A stretch of 64,000 bases of DNA from Streptomyces sp. NBC_00247 (GTDB lineage: Bacteria; Actinomycetota; Actinomycetes; Streptomycetales; Streptomycetaceae): the NCBI RefSeq assembly GCF_036188265.1, contig NZ_CP108093.1, positions 2,728,001 through 2,792,000 on the forward strand, read 5' to 3'. Under the pieces are notes generated by a model. The model saw nothing but the letters and a program-made list of their open reading frames with translations, did not search any database and was not told the DNA's origin. Positions 34,943 to 44,084 of this stretch are shown here, one piece after another; within the stretch, counting starts at the first letter, position 1, and every line of letters starts with the position of its first letter. The position numbers and the translations under genes are program-made.

Positions 34943-36351
34943 CACCCCTCCCGGCGTCGCGACAGCGCGCTCAGCGCGACCGCCCCGAGGGCCGCCGCCG
35001 CGGCGACCAGCCACACCGCCGTGTAGCCGCCCTCGCCCGGCTCTCCGGTGGCGTCCGGGCGGAACGCGCCGAGCAGGGAGGCGAACACCCCGCCGGCCAC
35101 GGCCCCGCCGAGGGTTTTCACGTTGTTGTAGAGCGCGGCGGCGATCCCCGTACGGCCGGGGTCGGAGGCTTCCACGATGACGGTCGGCATGGCGCCCAGC
35201 GCCAGTCCGATGCCGAGGCCGAGGAAGGCCGAGCCGGCCGCCATCTGCCACAACTCCGCGTGCCGAAGACCGAATTGCAGGAACGCCAGGGCGACCAGGC
35301 CGAAGGCGGCCATCAGCGTCGGGCGGTAGCCGATCCGCTTCGCGAGCGCGACCGTGGACAGGGAGCCGACGACACTGCCGACCGCCGCGGGCAGCTGGGC
35401 CAGCGAGATGGCGAGCGCGCCGAGCCCGAACCCGTACCCCTCGTCCGCCGGATCGGCGGCGTAGAAGGTGGCGTTGGGGGTCTGGCTGCCGAAGTAGAAG
35501 ACCCCGAAGAGGAAGGCCGCGCAGTAGAAGGGTGCGGTGGTCCGCGCCGCCAAGGCCCGTACGTCCACCAGCGGTTCGGCGGTGCGCAGCTCGACCCGTA
35601 CCCAGACGGCGAGCAGCGCGAGTCCCAGCAGCACGGGGCCGAGTACCCGCGCCGAGCCCCAGGACCCGTCCTCCGCGCCGGAGACCCCGGCGAGCAGGGC
35701 GATCATCGCGGTGCCGAGGAGGACGACTCCGGCCCGGTCGACGCGCCCGCCGGCCCTGTTCCGGGACTCCGGTACGGCGACGAAGGAGACCGGCACACAG
35801 GCCACCGCGAGGACGGCCGGGACCAGCAGGGTCAGCCGCAGGGACCCGAAAGCGGAGTCCACGAGGCCCATCACCACCCCGCCCGCCATGGCGCCGAGCG
35901 TCAGCGCCCCGACCAGGCGGGCGATGCCCCGGCGCGCCTCGGCGACCGGCAGCCGGTCCCGTACGAGGGCGATCTCCAGCGGCAGCAGCGCCGCGATCGG
36001 GCCCTGGAGCACCCGGCCCGCCAGCAGCACCGGGTAGTCGGGGGCGAGGGCGACGGTCAGCGTCCCGGCGGCGATCAGCGCGAGCGCGATCCGGAGCATC
36101 CGGCGGTGGCCGTACAGATCACCGAGCCGGCCGAACAGCGGGACGCACACCGCCGCCGCCAACAGCTGCACGGACACCACCCAGTTGAGGGCCGCCGAGC
36201 CGATGTCCAGATGGGCGGCGAGGTCGGGCAGCAGCGGCGAGAGCCCGACCTGGAGGAACCCGCTGGTCGCCTCGAAGAAGACGAGCAGGCCGACGACGGC
36301 GGTGACCGAGGCGGTGGCGGGCGGCGGTGCGGGCGTGGCGGTGACGGCCAT
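34942..36351 (-). CDS. MFS transporter
   Basis: 469 residues with 12-14 membrane segments. The loop motif FGRLGDLYGHRRML after helix 2 and the stretch LLAGRVLQGPIAALLPLEIA are MFS drug:H+ antiporter features. A central hydrophilic loop separates the halves and the C-terminus is short and basic. ATG at 36351 with GGAGG about nine bases upstream. It lies downstream of the M20 amidohydrolase gene on the same strand (107-base gap), so the two may form an operon controlled by the divergent AsnC-type regulator. Substrate could be the amidohydrolase substrate or product (inference). Confidence 0.9.
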   Translation of the reverse strand: MAVTATPAPPPATASVTAVVGLLVFFEATSGFLQVGLSPLLPDLAAHLDIGSAALNWVVSVQLLAAAVCVPLFGRLGDLYGHRRMLRIALALIAAGTLTVALAPDYPVLLAGRVLQGPIAALLPLEIALVRDRLPVAEARRGIARLVGALTLGAMAGGVVMGLVDSAFGSLRLTLLVPAVLAVACVPVSFVAVPESRNRAGGRVDRAGVVLLGTAMIALLAGVSGAEDGSWGSARVLGPVLLGLALLAVWVRVELRTAEPLVDVRALAARTTAPFYCAAFLFGVFYFGSQTPNATFYAADPADEGYGFGLGALAISLAQLPAAVGSVVGSLSTVALAKRIGYRPTLMAAFGLVALAFLQFGLRHAELWQMAAGSAFLGLGIGLALGAMPTVIVEASDPGRTGIAAALYNNVKTLGGAVAGGVFASLLGAFRPDATGEPGEGGYTAVWLVAAAAALGAVALSALSRRREG

Positions 36352-36458
36352 GGGCGGGCTCCTCCTACGGGTGCGGGGGCGACGGTGACACCGGAATGGG
36401 CCGGAACGGACCGGAAGGCGGCGGGCGGGCCGCCGGGGCCCGTATGCGGGTTTTGGCC

Positions 36459-37655
36459 CTACACGTCGTGGCCGAGGCGGCGCAGGGCCAGCCCGGCGAG
36501 CAGCGCGGCGGCGTGCGGCAGGGCGCCGTCGTCGTACACCGCCTGGGCGGAGTGGTTCATCGGGGCGGTGGTGGCGTCCACGCCGGGCGGGCAGGCCCCG
36601 AGCCCGACGAACGCGCCGGGCACCTCGCGCAGCACGAAGGAGAAGTCCTCGGCTCCGGCCATCGGCTTGGGCGCCTCGAAGGCGTGGTCGCGGCCGAGGA
36701 TCCGCCGCGCGGTCTCCAGCGCGAACGCCGCGTCCTCGGCGTGGTTGACGGTCGGCGGGTACTGGTCGACGTACTCGACGCTCGCCGTGACCCCGTGGGC
36801 GGCGGCCACCCCGTGCACGGTCCGCTCGACGGCGGCGCGGACGGTGGTGCGGGCGGCTTCGGAGAAGGTCCGCACGGTGGCCGAGAACCGCGCCTCCTCC
36901 GGTATGACGTTGGGTGCCGTACCGGCCTCGATCCGGCCGACCGTGACGACCGCCGGGTCGAAAATGTCCGTCTCGCGGGTGACGAGGGTCTGGAACGCGG
37001 TGACCATCGCGCACATCGCGGGCACCGGGTCGGCGGCCAGGTGCGGCGAGGAGCCGTGCCCGCCCCGGCCGTGGACGGTGACGTGGACGACGTCCGAGGC
37101 GGCGAGCATCGGGCCGGGCCGGGTGGCGGCGAAGCCGGTCGGCGCCCCGGTGGAGACCACGTGCAGGGCGTACGCGGCGACGACCCGTTCGCCCGCCGCG
37201 TCCAGCACCCCTTCCTCGATCATGATCTTCGCGCCGCCCTGCCCCTCCTCGCCGGGCTGGAACATGAACACCACGTCCCCGGCCAGCTCCGCGCGCCGGT
37301 CCGCGAGCAGCCGGGCCGCACCGACCAGCCCGGTGACGTGCAGGTCGTGGCCGCAGGCGTGCATCCGCCCGTCGAGCTCGGAGGCGTAAGGAAGGCCGGT
37401 GTCCTCCTGGACGGGCAGCCCGTCCATGTCGCCGCGGAGCAGCACCGCCGGACCGGGCAGTCCGCCGCGCAGCACGGCCGTCACGGAGCTGAGCCCGCGA
37501 CCCAGGGTGATCTCCAGGCCGAGGCCCTCCAGCGCGTCCACGATCCTGCGCTGGGTGAGCGGCAGGTCGAGGCCGAGTTCGGGTTCCCGGTGCAGGGCGT
37601 GGCGGAGTTCGGTCAGCGCGGGGGCGAGGGCGTGGGCATCCTGGAGCAGAGACAT
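36459..37655 (-). CDS. M20 family metallopeptidase/amidohydrolase
   Basis: 398 residues with the M20D layout: metal ligands in RGDMDGLPV, DGRMHACGHDLHVTGLVGAA (Cys and His), FMFQPGEEGQGGAKIM (the Glu pair) and a dimerisation domain with VHGRGGHGSSPH, then MAGAEDFSFVL near the end. Family members hydrolyse N-acyl amino acids, hippurate or indole-acetyl-amino acid conjugates. ATG at 37655 has no obvious ribosome site. It is divergent from the tandem AsnC regulator, with an MFS gene downstream. Confidence 0.92.
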   Translation of the reverse strand: MSLLQDAHALAPALTELRHALHREPELGLDLPLTQRRIVDALEGLGLEITLGRGLSSVTAVLRGGLPGPAVLLRGDMDGLPVQEDTGLPYASELDGRMHACGHDLHVTGLVGAARLLADRRAELAGDVVFMFQPGEEGQGGAKIMIEEGVLDAAGERVVAAYALHVVSTGAPTGFAATRPGPMLAASDVVHVTVHGRGGHGSSPHLAADPVPAMCAMVTAFQTLVTRETDIFDPAVVTVGRIEAGTAPNVIPEEARFSATVRTFSEAARTTVRAAVERTVHGVAAAHGVTASVEYVDQYPPTVNHAEDAAFALETARRILGRDHAFEAPKPMAGAEDFSFVLREVPGAFVGLGACPPGVDATTAPMNHSAQAVYDDGALPHAAALLAGLALRRLGHDV

Positions 37656-37686
37656 GGGCGTATGGTGCGAACCCGAGCACGCCATT

Positions 37687-37696
37687 GATGATCATC
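37687..37696. promoter_or_regulatory. 10-bp palindrome GATGATCATC in the amidohydrolase/AsnC gap
   Basis: A perfect palindrome in the 59-base gap between the divergent starts; a candidate site for the AsnC-type regulator. Confidence 0.3.
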
Positions 37697-37714
37697 CGCA
37701 GGAAAGCGGCGCCC

Positions 37715-38863
37715 ATGAGGTCCTCCACGCAGGAATCCACCGCGGACCCGGCCTCCGTGCACCGTACGGGCACCGCCGCCGCGGACGCCCTCCCCGACGA
37801 GCTGGACTATCTGCTGATCACCGCGTTGCAGACCTCGCCCCGGGCGGAGTGGGCCCAGATCGGCAAGGCGCTCGGGGTGGACGGATCGACCGCCGCGCGC
37901 CGTTGGAACCGCCTCACCGAGGCCGGGCACGCCTGGCTGAGCTGCTACACGGTGGCGTCCGGGGTGACCCTGCCGATCATCGCGTTCATCGAGGTGGACT
38001 GCGTGGCGGGCGCCCTGCACGAGGTCGCGGCCCGGATCGCGGACGACCCGCACCTGATCACCATCGAGCACGTCACCGGCTCCCGCGACCTCGTCCTCAC
38101 CGCCGCCTTCCCCGATCAGGCGATGCTGGCCCGGTACGTCGGTTTCCGTCTCGGCGCCCTGCCCGGCGTCGCCGCGACCCGCTCGCAGATCGCCACCGCC
38201 GTCCACACCGAGGGCAGTCGCTGGCGGCTGGACCGGCTCGATCCGGACAGCCAGGACGTCCTGACGAAGGACCGGGGCCCCTCCCTGCCGCGCCGGGGCC
38301 TGACCGCCCCGGACGAGCTGGACCACCGGCTGTACCAGCTGCTGAGCGAGGACTTCCGCCGGCCCGCCGCCCGGCTCGCCGAACGCCTGGGCGTGAGCCC
38401 GACCACCGTGCGCCGGCGGCTCGACCGGATGCACCGCGAGGACGCGCTCATCTACCGCTGCGAGGTGGCCCGTTACCTCTCCGGCTGGCCGATCTCCGTG
38501 ACCCTGTGGGGCATCGCCCCGGCCGCCGACACCGCCCGGATCGCCTCCCAGCTCATCGGGATGCGCGAAACCCGCCTCTGCGCCTCGCTGTCGGGGCCGC
38601 ACAACCTGATGCTGGCGGTGTGGCTGCGTTCCGCCGAGGAAATCGGCGCGTTCGAGGCCCGATTGGCGACCCGCTTCCCCGAACTGGTGGTCGCGGACCG
38701 GGCGGTGACCCTCTGGCCGCTCAAGCTGGCCGGCCACCTCCTGGATCCGCACGGCCGGCACATCCGGGGCGTCCCCGTCACCTTCTGGGAGGACCCGGAC
38801 GCCCACCGGGCCGAGGACGCCCTGCTGGAACGGCTGCGGGACGGCGGCGGCCACCACGCGTGA
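37715..38863 (+). CDS. Tandem Lrp/AsnC-family regulator
   Basis: 382 residues, two complete Lrp/AsnC units in one chain. The first HTH is EWAQIGKALGVDGSTAARRW and the second is RPAARLAERLGVSPTTVRRR; each is followed by an AsnC-type ligand-binding domain. Single-unit family members are about 150 residues, so this is a fused dimer-like form seen in actinobacteria. The ATG at 37715 is preferred (AGGAAAG eight bases upstream) over the start at 37685. It is divergent from the amidohydrolase and probably controls amidohydrolase and MFS genes in response to an amino acid-like ligand. Confidence 0.88.
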   Translation: MRSSTQESTADPASVHRTGTAAADALPDELDYLLITALQTSPRAEWAQIGKALGVDGSTAARRWNRLTEAGHAWLSCYTVASGVTLPIIAFIEVDCVAGALHEVAARIADDPHLITIEHVTGSRDLVLTAAFPDQAMLARYVGFRLGALPGVAATRSQIATAVHTEGSRWRLDRLDPDSQDVLTKDRGPSLPRRGLTAPDELDHRLYQLLSEDFRRPAARLAERLGVSPTTVRRRLDRMHREDALIYRCEVARYLSGWPISVTLWGIAPAADTARIASQLIGMRETRLCASLSGPHNLMLAVWLRSAEEIGAFEARLATRFPELVVADRAVTLWPLKLAGHLLDPHGRHIRGVPVTFWEDPDAHRAEDALLERLRDGGGHHA

Positions 38864-38909
38864 GCCACCGCCGGAGGGTGAGCCCCCGCCGGAGGGTGAG
38901 CCCCCGCCG
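38860..38909. repeat. 18-bp tandem repeat after the AsnC gene
   Basis: gtgagccaccgccggagg, then gtgagcccccgccggagg, then a 14-base partial copy. It begins at the stop codon of the regulator gene. Confidence 0.75.
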
Positions 38910-38923
38910 CCCGCCCCCGTACG

Positions 38924-39769
38924 TCAGAGGTACGCGGCGTACGCGTCCAAGGCCCGCAACACCTCCGGCGCACCGGCGGACGGCAGATGCGCCACGACCT
39001 CCTCGATGCCCAGCTCGGCGAAGTGCGCCAGTTTGCCGGGCGTCGGCACGACCGCGTACGGCACCACCTGGAGCTGCGCCGGATCGCGGCCCGCCTCCTC
39101 CCAGGCCGTACGCAGCCGCGGCACGGCCTCGGTGAGCCCGCTTCCGCCGATCGGCAGCCACCCGTCCGCGTGCCGCGCGATGTCCGCGAAGAGCTTCGGC
39201 CCGGCCGCGCCGCCGATGAGCGTACGAGGACCGGTGACCGGTCCACGCGCCTTCCGCACCGGTTTCGGATAGGCGATGCTGGCGCGCACGGACCCGAACT
39301 CGCCCTCGTACGCCGTCGGTTCCTCCGCCCACAGGGCCCGCATCAGGGCCAGCCGGTCACGGCCCCGGGCCCGCCGCGTCTTCCACTCCACCCCGTGGTC
39401 GGCGGCCTCCTCCACGTTCCAGCCGAAGCCGACCCCCAGGGTGAACCGGCCGCCGGAGAGGTGGTCGAGCGTGGCGACCTGCTTCGCCAGGTCGATCGGG
39501 TCGTGCTGCGCGACCAGCGTGATCCCGGTGCCCAGCGCGAGCCGCTCGGTCACCGCGGCCGCCTGCCCGAGCGCGACGAACGGGTCCAGCGTCCTGCCGT
39601 ACTCCACCGGCAGATCGCCGCCCGCCGGGTACGGGGTGTCCCGGCTCACCGGGATGTGGGTGTGCTCGGGCAGGTAGAGCCCGGCGAAGCCGCGCTGCTC
39701 CAGCTCGCGGGCGAGCGCGACGGGCGCGATCGTCCGGTCGGTCAGGAAGATGGTGGTGGCGATCCGCAT
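38924..39769 (-). CDS. LLM-class F420-dependent oxidoreductase
   Basis: 281 residues, luciferase-like barrel. It begins MRIATTIFLTDRTIAPVALA, contains GLYLPEHTHIPVSR, LGTGITLVAQHDPIDLAKQV and LTLGVGFGWN-type glycine loops, matching the actinobacterial F420-binding family (a probable F420-dependent reductase). Flavin-dependent LLM members share the fold, so cofactor choice is inferred from the family and from fbiC being in the same window. ATG at 39769. Convergent with the AsnC gene. Confidence 0.88.
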   Translation of the reverse strand: MRIATTIFLTDRTIAPVALARELEQRGFAGLYLPEHTHIPVSRDTPYPAGGDLPVEYGRTLDPFVALGQAAAVTERLALGTGITLVAQHDPIDLAKQVATLDHLSGGRFTLGVGFGWNVEEAADHGVEWKTRRARGRDRLALMRALWAEEPTAYEGEFGSVRASIAYPKPVRKARGPVTGPRTLIGGAAGPKLFADIARHADGWLPIGGSGLTEAVPRLRTAWEEAGRDPAQLQVVPYAVVPTPGKLAHFAELGIEEVVAHLPSAGAPEVLRALDAYAAYL

Positions 39770-39903
39770 GCGGGGGAAACCTCCGAGGTGGGCCCGGTGA
39801 CGTGACGGGCCCCACGGTAGGGCGCGGCGGCGGCGACGGCACGGGGCGTGCACACACCGGTTCCGCGCGCACCCGCGCCAGGCGGTTCCGCACGCACCCC
39901 GCG

Positions 39904-40281
39904 TCACGCCGGCAGCGGGCCGAGGAGCGCGGCCCCCACGGCGGCGAACAGCGGTGTGCCCCACACCGGCAGCCCGTGCGGGCGGTTCTTGGCCACGTAC
40001 GCGAGCGCCGAAGCGGACAACGTCGACCACCAGACGCTCCGCGCCGCGTCACCCCAGCCGAAGTGGCCCGACCACACGGCCACGACGGCGTACCCGACGG
40101 CCGCCGCGGGCAAGGCCCACGTGGAATCCGGCCCGAAGGGGTCCCACCTCGGAGAAGAAGGAGCCCCCTTCGAGGACCGCCGCCGGGCCCGGACGGACCG
40201 GACGACCGCGATGATCACCGACACGACGGCGACCGCGCCCCACAGGACGCGGGGCACGACGACGGGGTCGAGGCCGCTCAT
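39904..40281 (-). CDS. Small membrane protein, unknown
   Basis: 125 residues with three hydrophobic segments (WGAVAVVSVIIAVVRSV, WALPAAAVGYAVVAVW, GTPLFAAVGAALLGPL) and a basic loop SVRARRRSSKGAPSSPRW after the first. No family recognised. ATG at 40281 with AGGA five bases upstream; an earlier ATG at 40287 has none. Confidence 0.6.
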   Translation of the reverse strand: MSGLDPVVVPRVLWGAVAVVSVIIAVVRSVRARRRSSKGAPSSPRWDPFGPDSTWALPAAAVGYAVVAVWSGHFGWGDAARSVWWSTLSASALAYVAKNRPHGLPVWGTPLFAAVGAALLGPLPA

Positions 40282-40566
40282 GGACATCCTCACTGTTGCG
40301 CCCGGTCCGGCCGCGGAGGTCCCCGCCGTGGCGGGCCGTCGGACGGATCGGGCGGACGCCCCGGCGGGATCGAGGACGACGGTCCCGGGGGCACGGCTTC
40401 GTGCGTCGTCCCGACGCATTGTTCTGGACGGGAGCCGGGCCGGTCACGGCGGCCCCCGGGTGTCGTCGTGGCGACGGCCGCCGCATCCGAACCGCCGACC
40501 AGGGGTAGCGGGCCCTCCTACCGGGAAGGGTGCGGGTGGGCAGAGCTCGACCCGGGGGGGGTACGC

Positions 40567-41013
40567 ATGACATTCCTACTGTTCGTAGCGGCGGCGATTC
40601 TGAGCGTGATCGGGATGGCGACCGACAACGAGACGCTCTTCGACGTCAGTTGGCTGGTCTGGCTGCTCGGCCTGCTGCTGGCGCTCCGCGCCTGGCGGCT
40701 GCACCGGAAGTACGGCTCACCGGAGAAGCTGATGGCCGCCGCCCAGGGCGGCGACATGCGGGCCCTGCGGTCGATCGCGCTCATCGCGAAGATCGGGGGC
40801 GACCTGGACGAGGCGGAGCGCCTCTTCCGGCAGGGGGTGGACCGGAAGGACCCCGAGTCGATGTGGGAGATGGGCCGCCTGGTGGAGGCGCGCGACGGGC
40901 TGGCCGCGTCCGAGCCGTGGTTCCGGATGGCGGCCGAGCACGGGCACTTCGCCGCCAAGCGCTTCTTCCGGCCGGGGCACGCCCTCAACATGAAGGGCGA
41001 CAACCCGCTGTAG
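40567..41013 (+). CDS. Membrane-anchored Sel1/TPR-like protein
   Basis: 148 residues. Two hydrophobic helices at the N-terminus (FLLFVAAAILSVIGMA, WLVWLLGLLLALRAW), then a soluble part with two Sel1-like helical repeats (GDLDEAERLFRQGVDRKDPE and LAASEPWFRMAAEHGHFAA). Such small proteins are common in Streptomyces; the role is not known. ATG at 40567 follows a G-rich ribosome site. Two hairpins follow the stop. Confidence 0.8.
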   Translation: MTFLLFVAAAILSVIGMATDNETLFDVSWLVWLLGLLLALRAWRLHRKYGSPEKLMAAAQGGDMRALRSIALIAKIGGDLDEAERLFRQGVDRKDPESMWEMGRLVEARDGLAASEPWFRMAAEHGHFAAKRFFRPGHALNMKGDNPL

Positions 41014-41016
41014 GGG

Positions 41017-41062
41017 GCGCCGGCCGGACCGGCGCGGGTCTGGGGACGCGGCCCCCAGACCC
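41017..41062. terminator. Two adjacent hairpins between convergent genes
   Basis: Hairpin one: GCGCCGG / CCGGCGC, loop ccgga (41017-41035). Hairpin two: GGGTCTGGGG / CCCCAGACCC, 7-base loop (41036-41062). Together they separate the Sel1-like gene from the convergent M23 peptidase gene. Confidence 0.7.
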
Positions 41063-41067
41063 CCCGT

Positions 41068-41897
41068 TCAGCAGTCCGGGATCACCGTGCCGTTGTTGTC
41101 GCGGGCCTCGTCGTTGCCCCAGCGGGAGAGGTAGTACGCCGAGACGTAGGCGTTGCGCCCGTTCTTGCCCGCGTACACCGTGTCCAGGTCGGTCCGCAGC
41201 CACCAGTGGTTGAAGGCCGAGCCGGAGCCGATCTGCGCACCCCAGACCTTGCAGTACACGTAGTTGGTACCGGCGTTGAGCACGCCCTGGGCGTCGGCCG
41301 TGTTCGCGGCCGCGTAGCCGGTGGCGTTGGCGAAGGTGTCGACCCAGTGCTTCCCCGTACTGCCACCACCACATCCGTTGTCGCTGGTCAGGTACTTGCT
41401 GTAGTAGGCCCCCGGATAGGGCGCCAGGGACTGGCCGTTGAGCACGATGTTCTGTCCGACGCCGTTGTACAGCTGCTCGTAGTGGATGTGCGCGCCGGAG
41501 CTGTTGCCCGTCGAGCCGGTCACCCCGATCTGCTGGCCCTGGGTGACCTGGGCCCCGTTGGCGACGGAGTACGCGGAGAGGTGGAAGTAGTAGGTCTGCC
41601 AGCCGCCGCCGTGGTCGACGGCGGTGTAGTTGCCGGCGCCGCTGGGCTGGGCTGGGAGTAGCGGTAGGCGGTACCGGCGGCCGAGGCCAGCACGGGTGTG
41701 CCCGCCGTGGCGCCCCCGTCGGTACGGACGAAGTCGAGGGCGAGGCGGACCTCGGCCGAGTGGTGGCTGTAGGTCCACTGCTGGCCGCAGGGGTAGGGGG
41801 CCTTGAAGTTCGGGGCCGCCGCGGCCGGAGTGGCGTACAGCAGACCGGCCACCAGGGCGACGAGCGTGAGCAGGGCGATGCGCAGGGGGGATCGCAC
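41068..41897 (-). pseudogene. Secreted M23 (LytM) peptidase disrupted by a 5-bp duplication
   Basis: From the GTG at 41897 the first frame gives a signal peptide (LRIALLTLVALVAGLLYATP then AAAA), and the metal site start SHHSAEVRLALDF (His and Asp), to AGTAYRYSQPS. The rest of the enzyme, GAGNYTAVDHGGGWQTYYFH, HIHYEQ (the HxH motif) and a C-terminal domain, is in a second frame ending at 41068. The junction, near 41640-41650, contains CAGCC twice followed by CAGCG; removing one 5-bp unit restores a single frame of about 275 residues. Peptidoglycan or glycylglycine endopeptidase activity would be expected if intact. Confidence 0.85.
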
Positions 41898-42058
41898 GCG
41901 GATTCATCCTCCGGGTCGAGAGCCGGGCGTCGTGGGGGTACGGGCGTCACATCGAGCCGAACAGCCCCCAGCATGCCGGAGGCCTGGCCGCACCAATAGA
42001 CCCCCGCCCGCCTGCCGCCACCCGCCCACCGCCCCCTGCCCGGCCCCGGCGCCCCGGC

Positions 42059-43990
42059 CTACTTCCGGTACATCTCCTCGATCTCGGCCGCGAAGTCCCG
42101 TGCCACCACGTCCCGTTTGAGCTTCAGCGAGGGCGTGAGCCGGCCGTTCTCCTCGGTGAAGCCGACGGGCAGCACGGTGAACCTGCGGATCGACTCGGCG
42201 CGCGAGACGGAGCTGTTGGCCTCGTCCACCGCGTGCTGGATCGTCTCCAGGAGTTCCGGGTCGTGGCTCAGCTCGCGGATCGGGACGCCCCGCTTCTTCT
42301 TCATCTGCCGCCAGTGCGCGAGACCGTCCTCGTCCAGGGTGATCAGCGCGGTGATGAAGGAGCGGTTGTCGCCGACGACCATGCACTGGCCGACCAGCGG
42401 ATGGGCGCGCAGCCAGTCCTCCAGCGGGGCCGGGACGACGTTCTTCCCGCCCGAGGTGATGATGATGTCCTTCTTGCGGCCGGTGATGGTGAGGTAGCCG
42501 TCGTCGTCGAGCGCGCCGAGGTCGCCGGTGGCGAACCAGCCGTCGTCGAGCACCGGCACGGACGCGCCGCGCCGCGCGTCCCAGTAGCCGTGGAAGACCT
42601 GGCCGCCCCGGAGCATCACCTCGCCGTCGTCGGCGATCCGCACCGCACCGCCCGGCAGCGGCCAGCCGACCGTCCCCAGTCGGGGTTTGAGCGGTGGGGT
42701 CACCGTGTGGGCGGCGGTGGTCTCGGTGAGGCCGTACCCCTCGAAGATCTCGATGCCGGCGCCCGCGTAGAAGGAGGCGAGCCTGCGGCCCAGCGGGGAG
42801 CCGCCGCAGATGACGTACCGGACGTGGCCGCCGAGGGCGGCGCGGATGCGGCGGTAGACCAGCGGGTCGTAGAGCGCGCGGGCCATCCTCAGGGCCCTGC
42901 CGGGGCCCGGCCCGGTGCCGTGTTCGGCGGCCTCGACCGCCTGGCCGTACCGCTGGGCGATCCCGGCGGCCCGGTCGAAGGAGGAGGCGCGGCCCATCTT
43001 CTCGGCGGTGGCCCGTCCGGTGTTGAAGACCTTCTCCAGGACGTACGGGATCGCCAGCAGGAACGACGGCTTGAAGCCGGCCAGATCCTCCAGCAGGTCC
43101 TCGGTGCGGATCGAGGGGGCGTGCCCGAGCCGGACCCGGGCGCGCAGGCAGCCGACCGCGACCATCCGGCCGAAGACATGGCTGAGCGGCAGGAACAGCA
43201 GGGTGGAGGCCGGGTACCTGGAGACCGACTTGAAGACCGGGTGCAGCAGTTCGATGGCGTTGTCGACCTCGGCGAAGAAGTTGCCGTGGGTGAGCACGCA
43301 CCCCTTGGGGCGGCCGGTGGTGCCCGAGGTGTAGATCAGGGTGGCGGCGTTGTCCGGGCTCAGCAGGGCGCGGCGTTCGTCCACCGCCGCGTCGGGCACG
43401 CCCGCGCCCGCCGCCTTGAGCCGGCCGAGCGCCCCGGTGTCCAGTTGCCAGAGATGGGCCAGCCCGCCGAGCTCCTTGCGCTCCTGGCTGACGATCCGCG
43501 CCTGTTCCTTCCCCTCGACCGCGCAGGCCTGCGCACCGGAGTCCTGGAGGATCCACCGCACCTGGTACGCCGAGGACGTCGGGTAGACGGGCACGGTGAC
43601 CAGCGCGGCGGCCCAGGCGGCGAAGTCGAGCAGGGTCCACTCGTACGTCGTGCGGGACATGATCGCGATGCGGGCGCCGGGCTGGAACCCCTCCGCGATC
43701 AGACCCTTGGCGACGGCGCGCACCTCGTCGGCGAACTCCCGTGCGGTCACGTCCCGCCAACCGCCGTCCTCCTGCTTGCGGCTGAGGACCGCGTCCGCGG
43801 GTGCCTCGCGCGCGTTGTCGAAGGGGATGTCGGCGAGCGAGCCGTGGCGGACGGGCGGCGCGAACGCGGGCACGGAGGCCTCCCGCACCCTGCCGGCCGC
43901 GTCGCGCAGGGTGAGCGGGGGGACCAGGACGGGCAGCGCGGCGGGTCCGGCGTTCGCCGGGGATGTGGACGGGGCGGGGGGCGTGGACAC
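42059..43990 (-). CDS. Long-chain fatty acid-CoA ligase (AMP-dependent synthetase)
   Basis: 643 residues. ATP/AMP motif LIYTSGTTGRPKGCVLTHGN, the FAA1-like motif EIFEGYGLTETTAAHTVTPP, ATGDLGALDDDGYLTITGR and the hinge KDIIITSGGKNVVPAPLED are intact. It activates fatty acids to acyl-CoA at the membrane. GTG at 43990 with GAGGAG six bases upstream. It lies 94 bases downstream of the thiolase gene on the same strand and so may share the TetR-controlled promoter at 45.47 kb. Confidence 0.93.
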   Translation of the reverse strand: MSTPPAPSTSPANAGPAALPVLVPPLTLRDAAGRVREASVPAFAPPVRHGSLADIPFDNAREAPADAVLSRKQEDGGWRDVTAREFADEVRAVAKGLIAEGFQPGARIAIMSRTTYEWTLLDFAAWAAALVTVPVYPTSSAYQVRWILQDSGAQACAVEGKEQARIVSQERKELGGLAHLWQLDTGALGRLKAAGAGVPDAAVDERRALLSPDNAATLIYTSGTTGRPKGCVLTHGNFFAEVDNAIELLHPVFKSVSRYPASTLLFLPLSHVFGRMVAVGCLRARVRLGHAPSIRTEDLLEDLAGFKPSFLLAIPYVLEKVFNTGRATAEKMGRASSFDRAAGIAQRYGQAVEAAEHGTGPGPGRALRMARALYDPLVYRRIRAALGGHVRYVICGGSPLGRRLASFYAGAGIEIFEGYGLTETTAAHTVTPPLKPRLGTVGWPLPGGAVRIADDGEVMLRGGQVFHGYWDARRGASVPVLDDGWFATGDLGALDDDGYLTITGRKKDIIITSGGKNVVPAPLEDWLRAHPLVGQCMVVGDNRSFITALITLDEDGLAHWRQMKKKRGVPIRELSHDPELLETIQHAVDEANSSVSRAESIRRFTVLPVGFTEENGRLTPSLKLKRDVVARDFAAEIEEMYRK

Positions 43991-44084
43991 GTGCGGCTCC
44001 TCGGGCGGGGACGGTGGCGGGCGGTCACGGGGCGGGTCCGGCGGGCGAACGGCCTCTCGTGTCGGGGCCGTTCGCGTACCGCCG

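Noticed and set aside
42059..43990. Biosynthetic gene cluster reading of the synthetase/thiolase/FabG region
   Set aside because: No carrier protein, PKS, NRPS or tailoring enzymes; the set matches fatty-acid metabolism.
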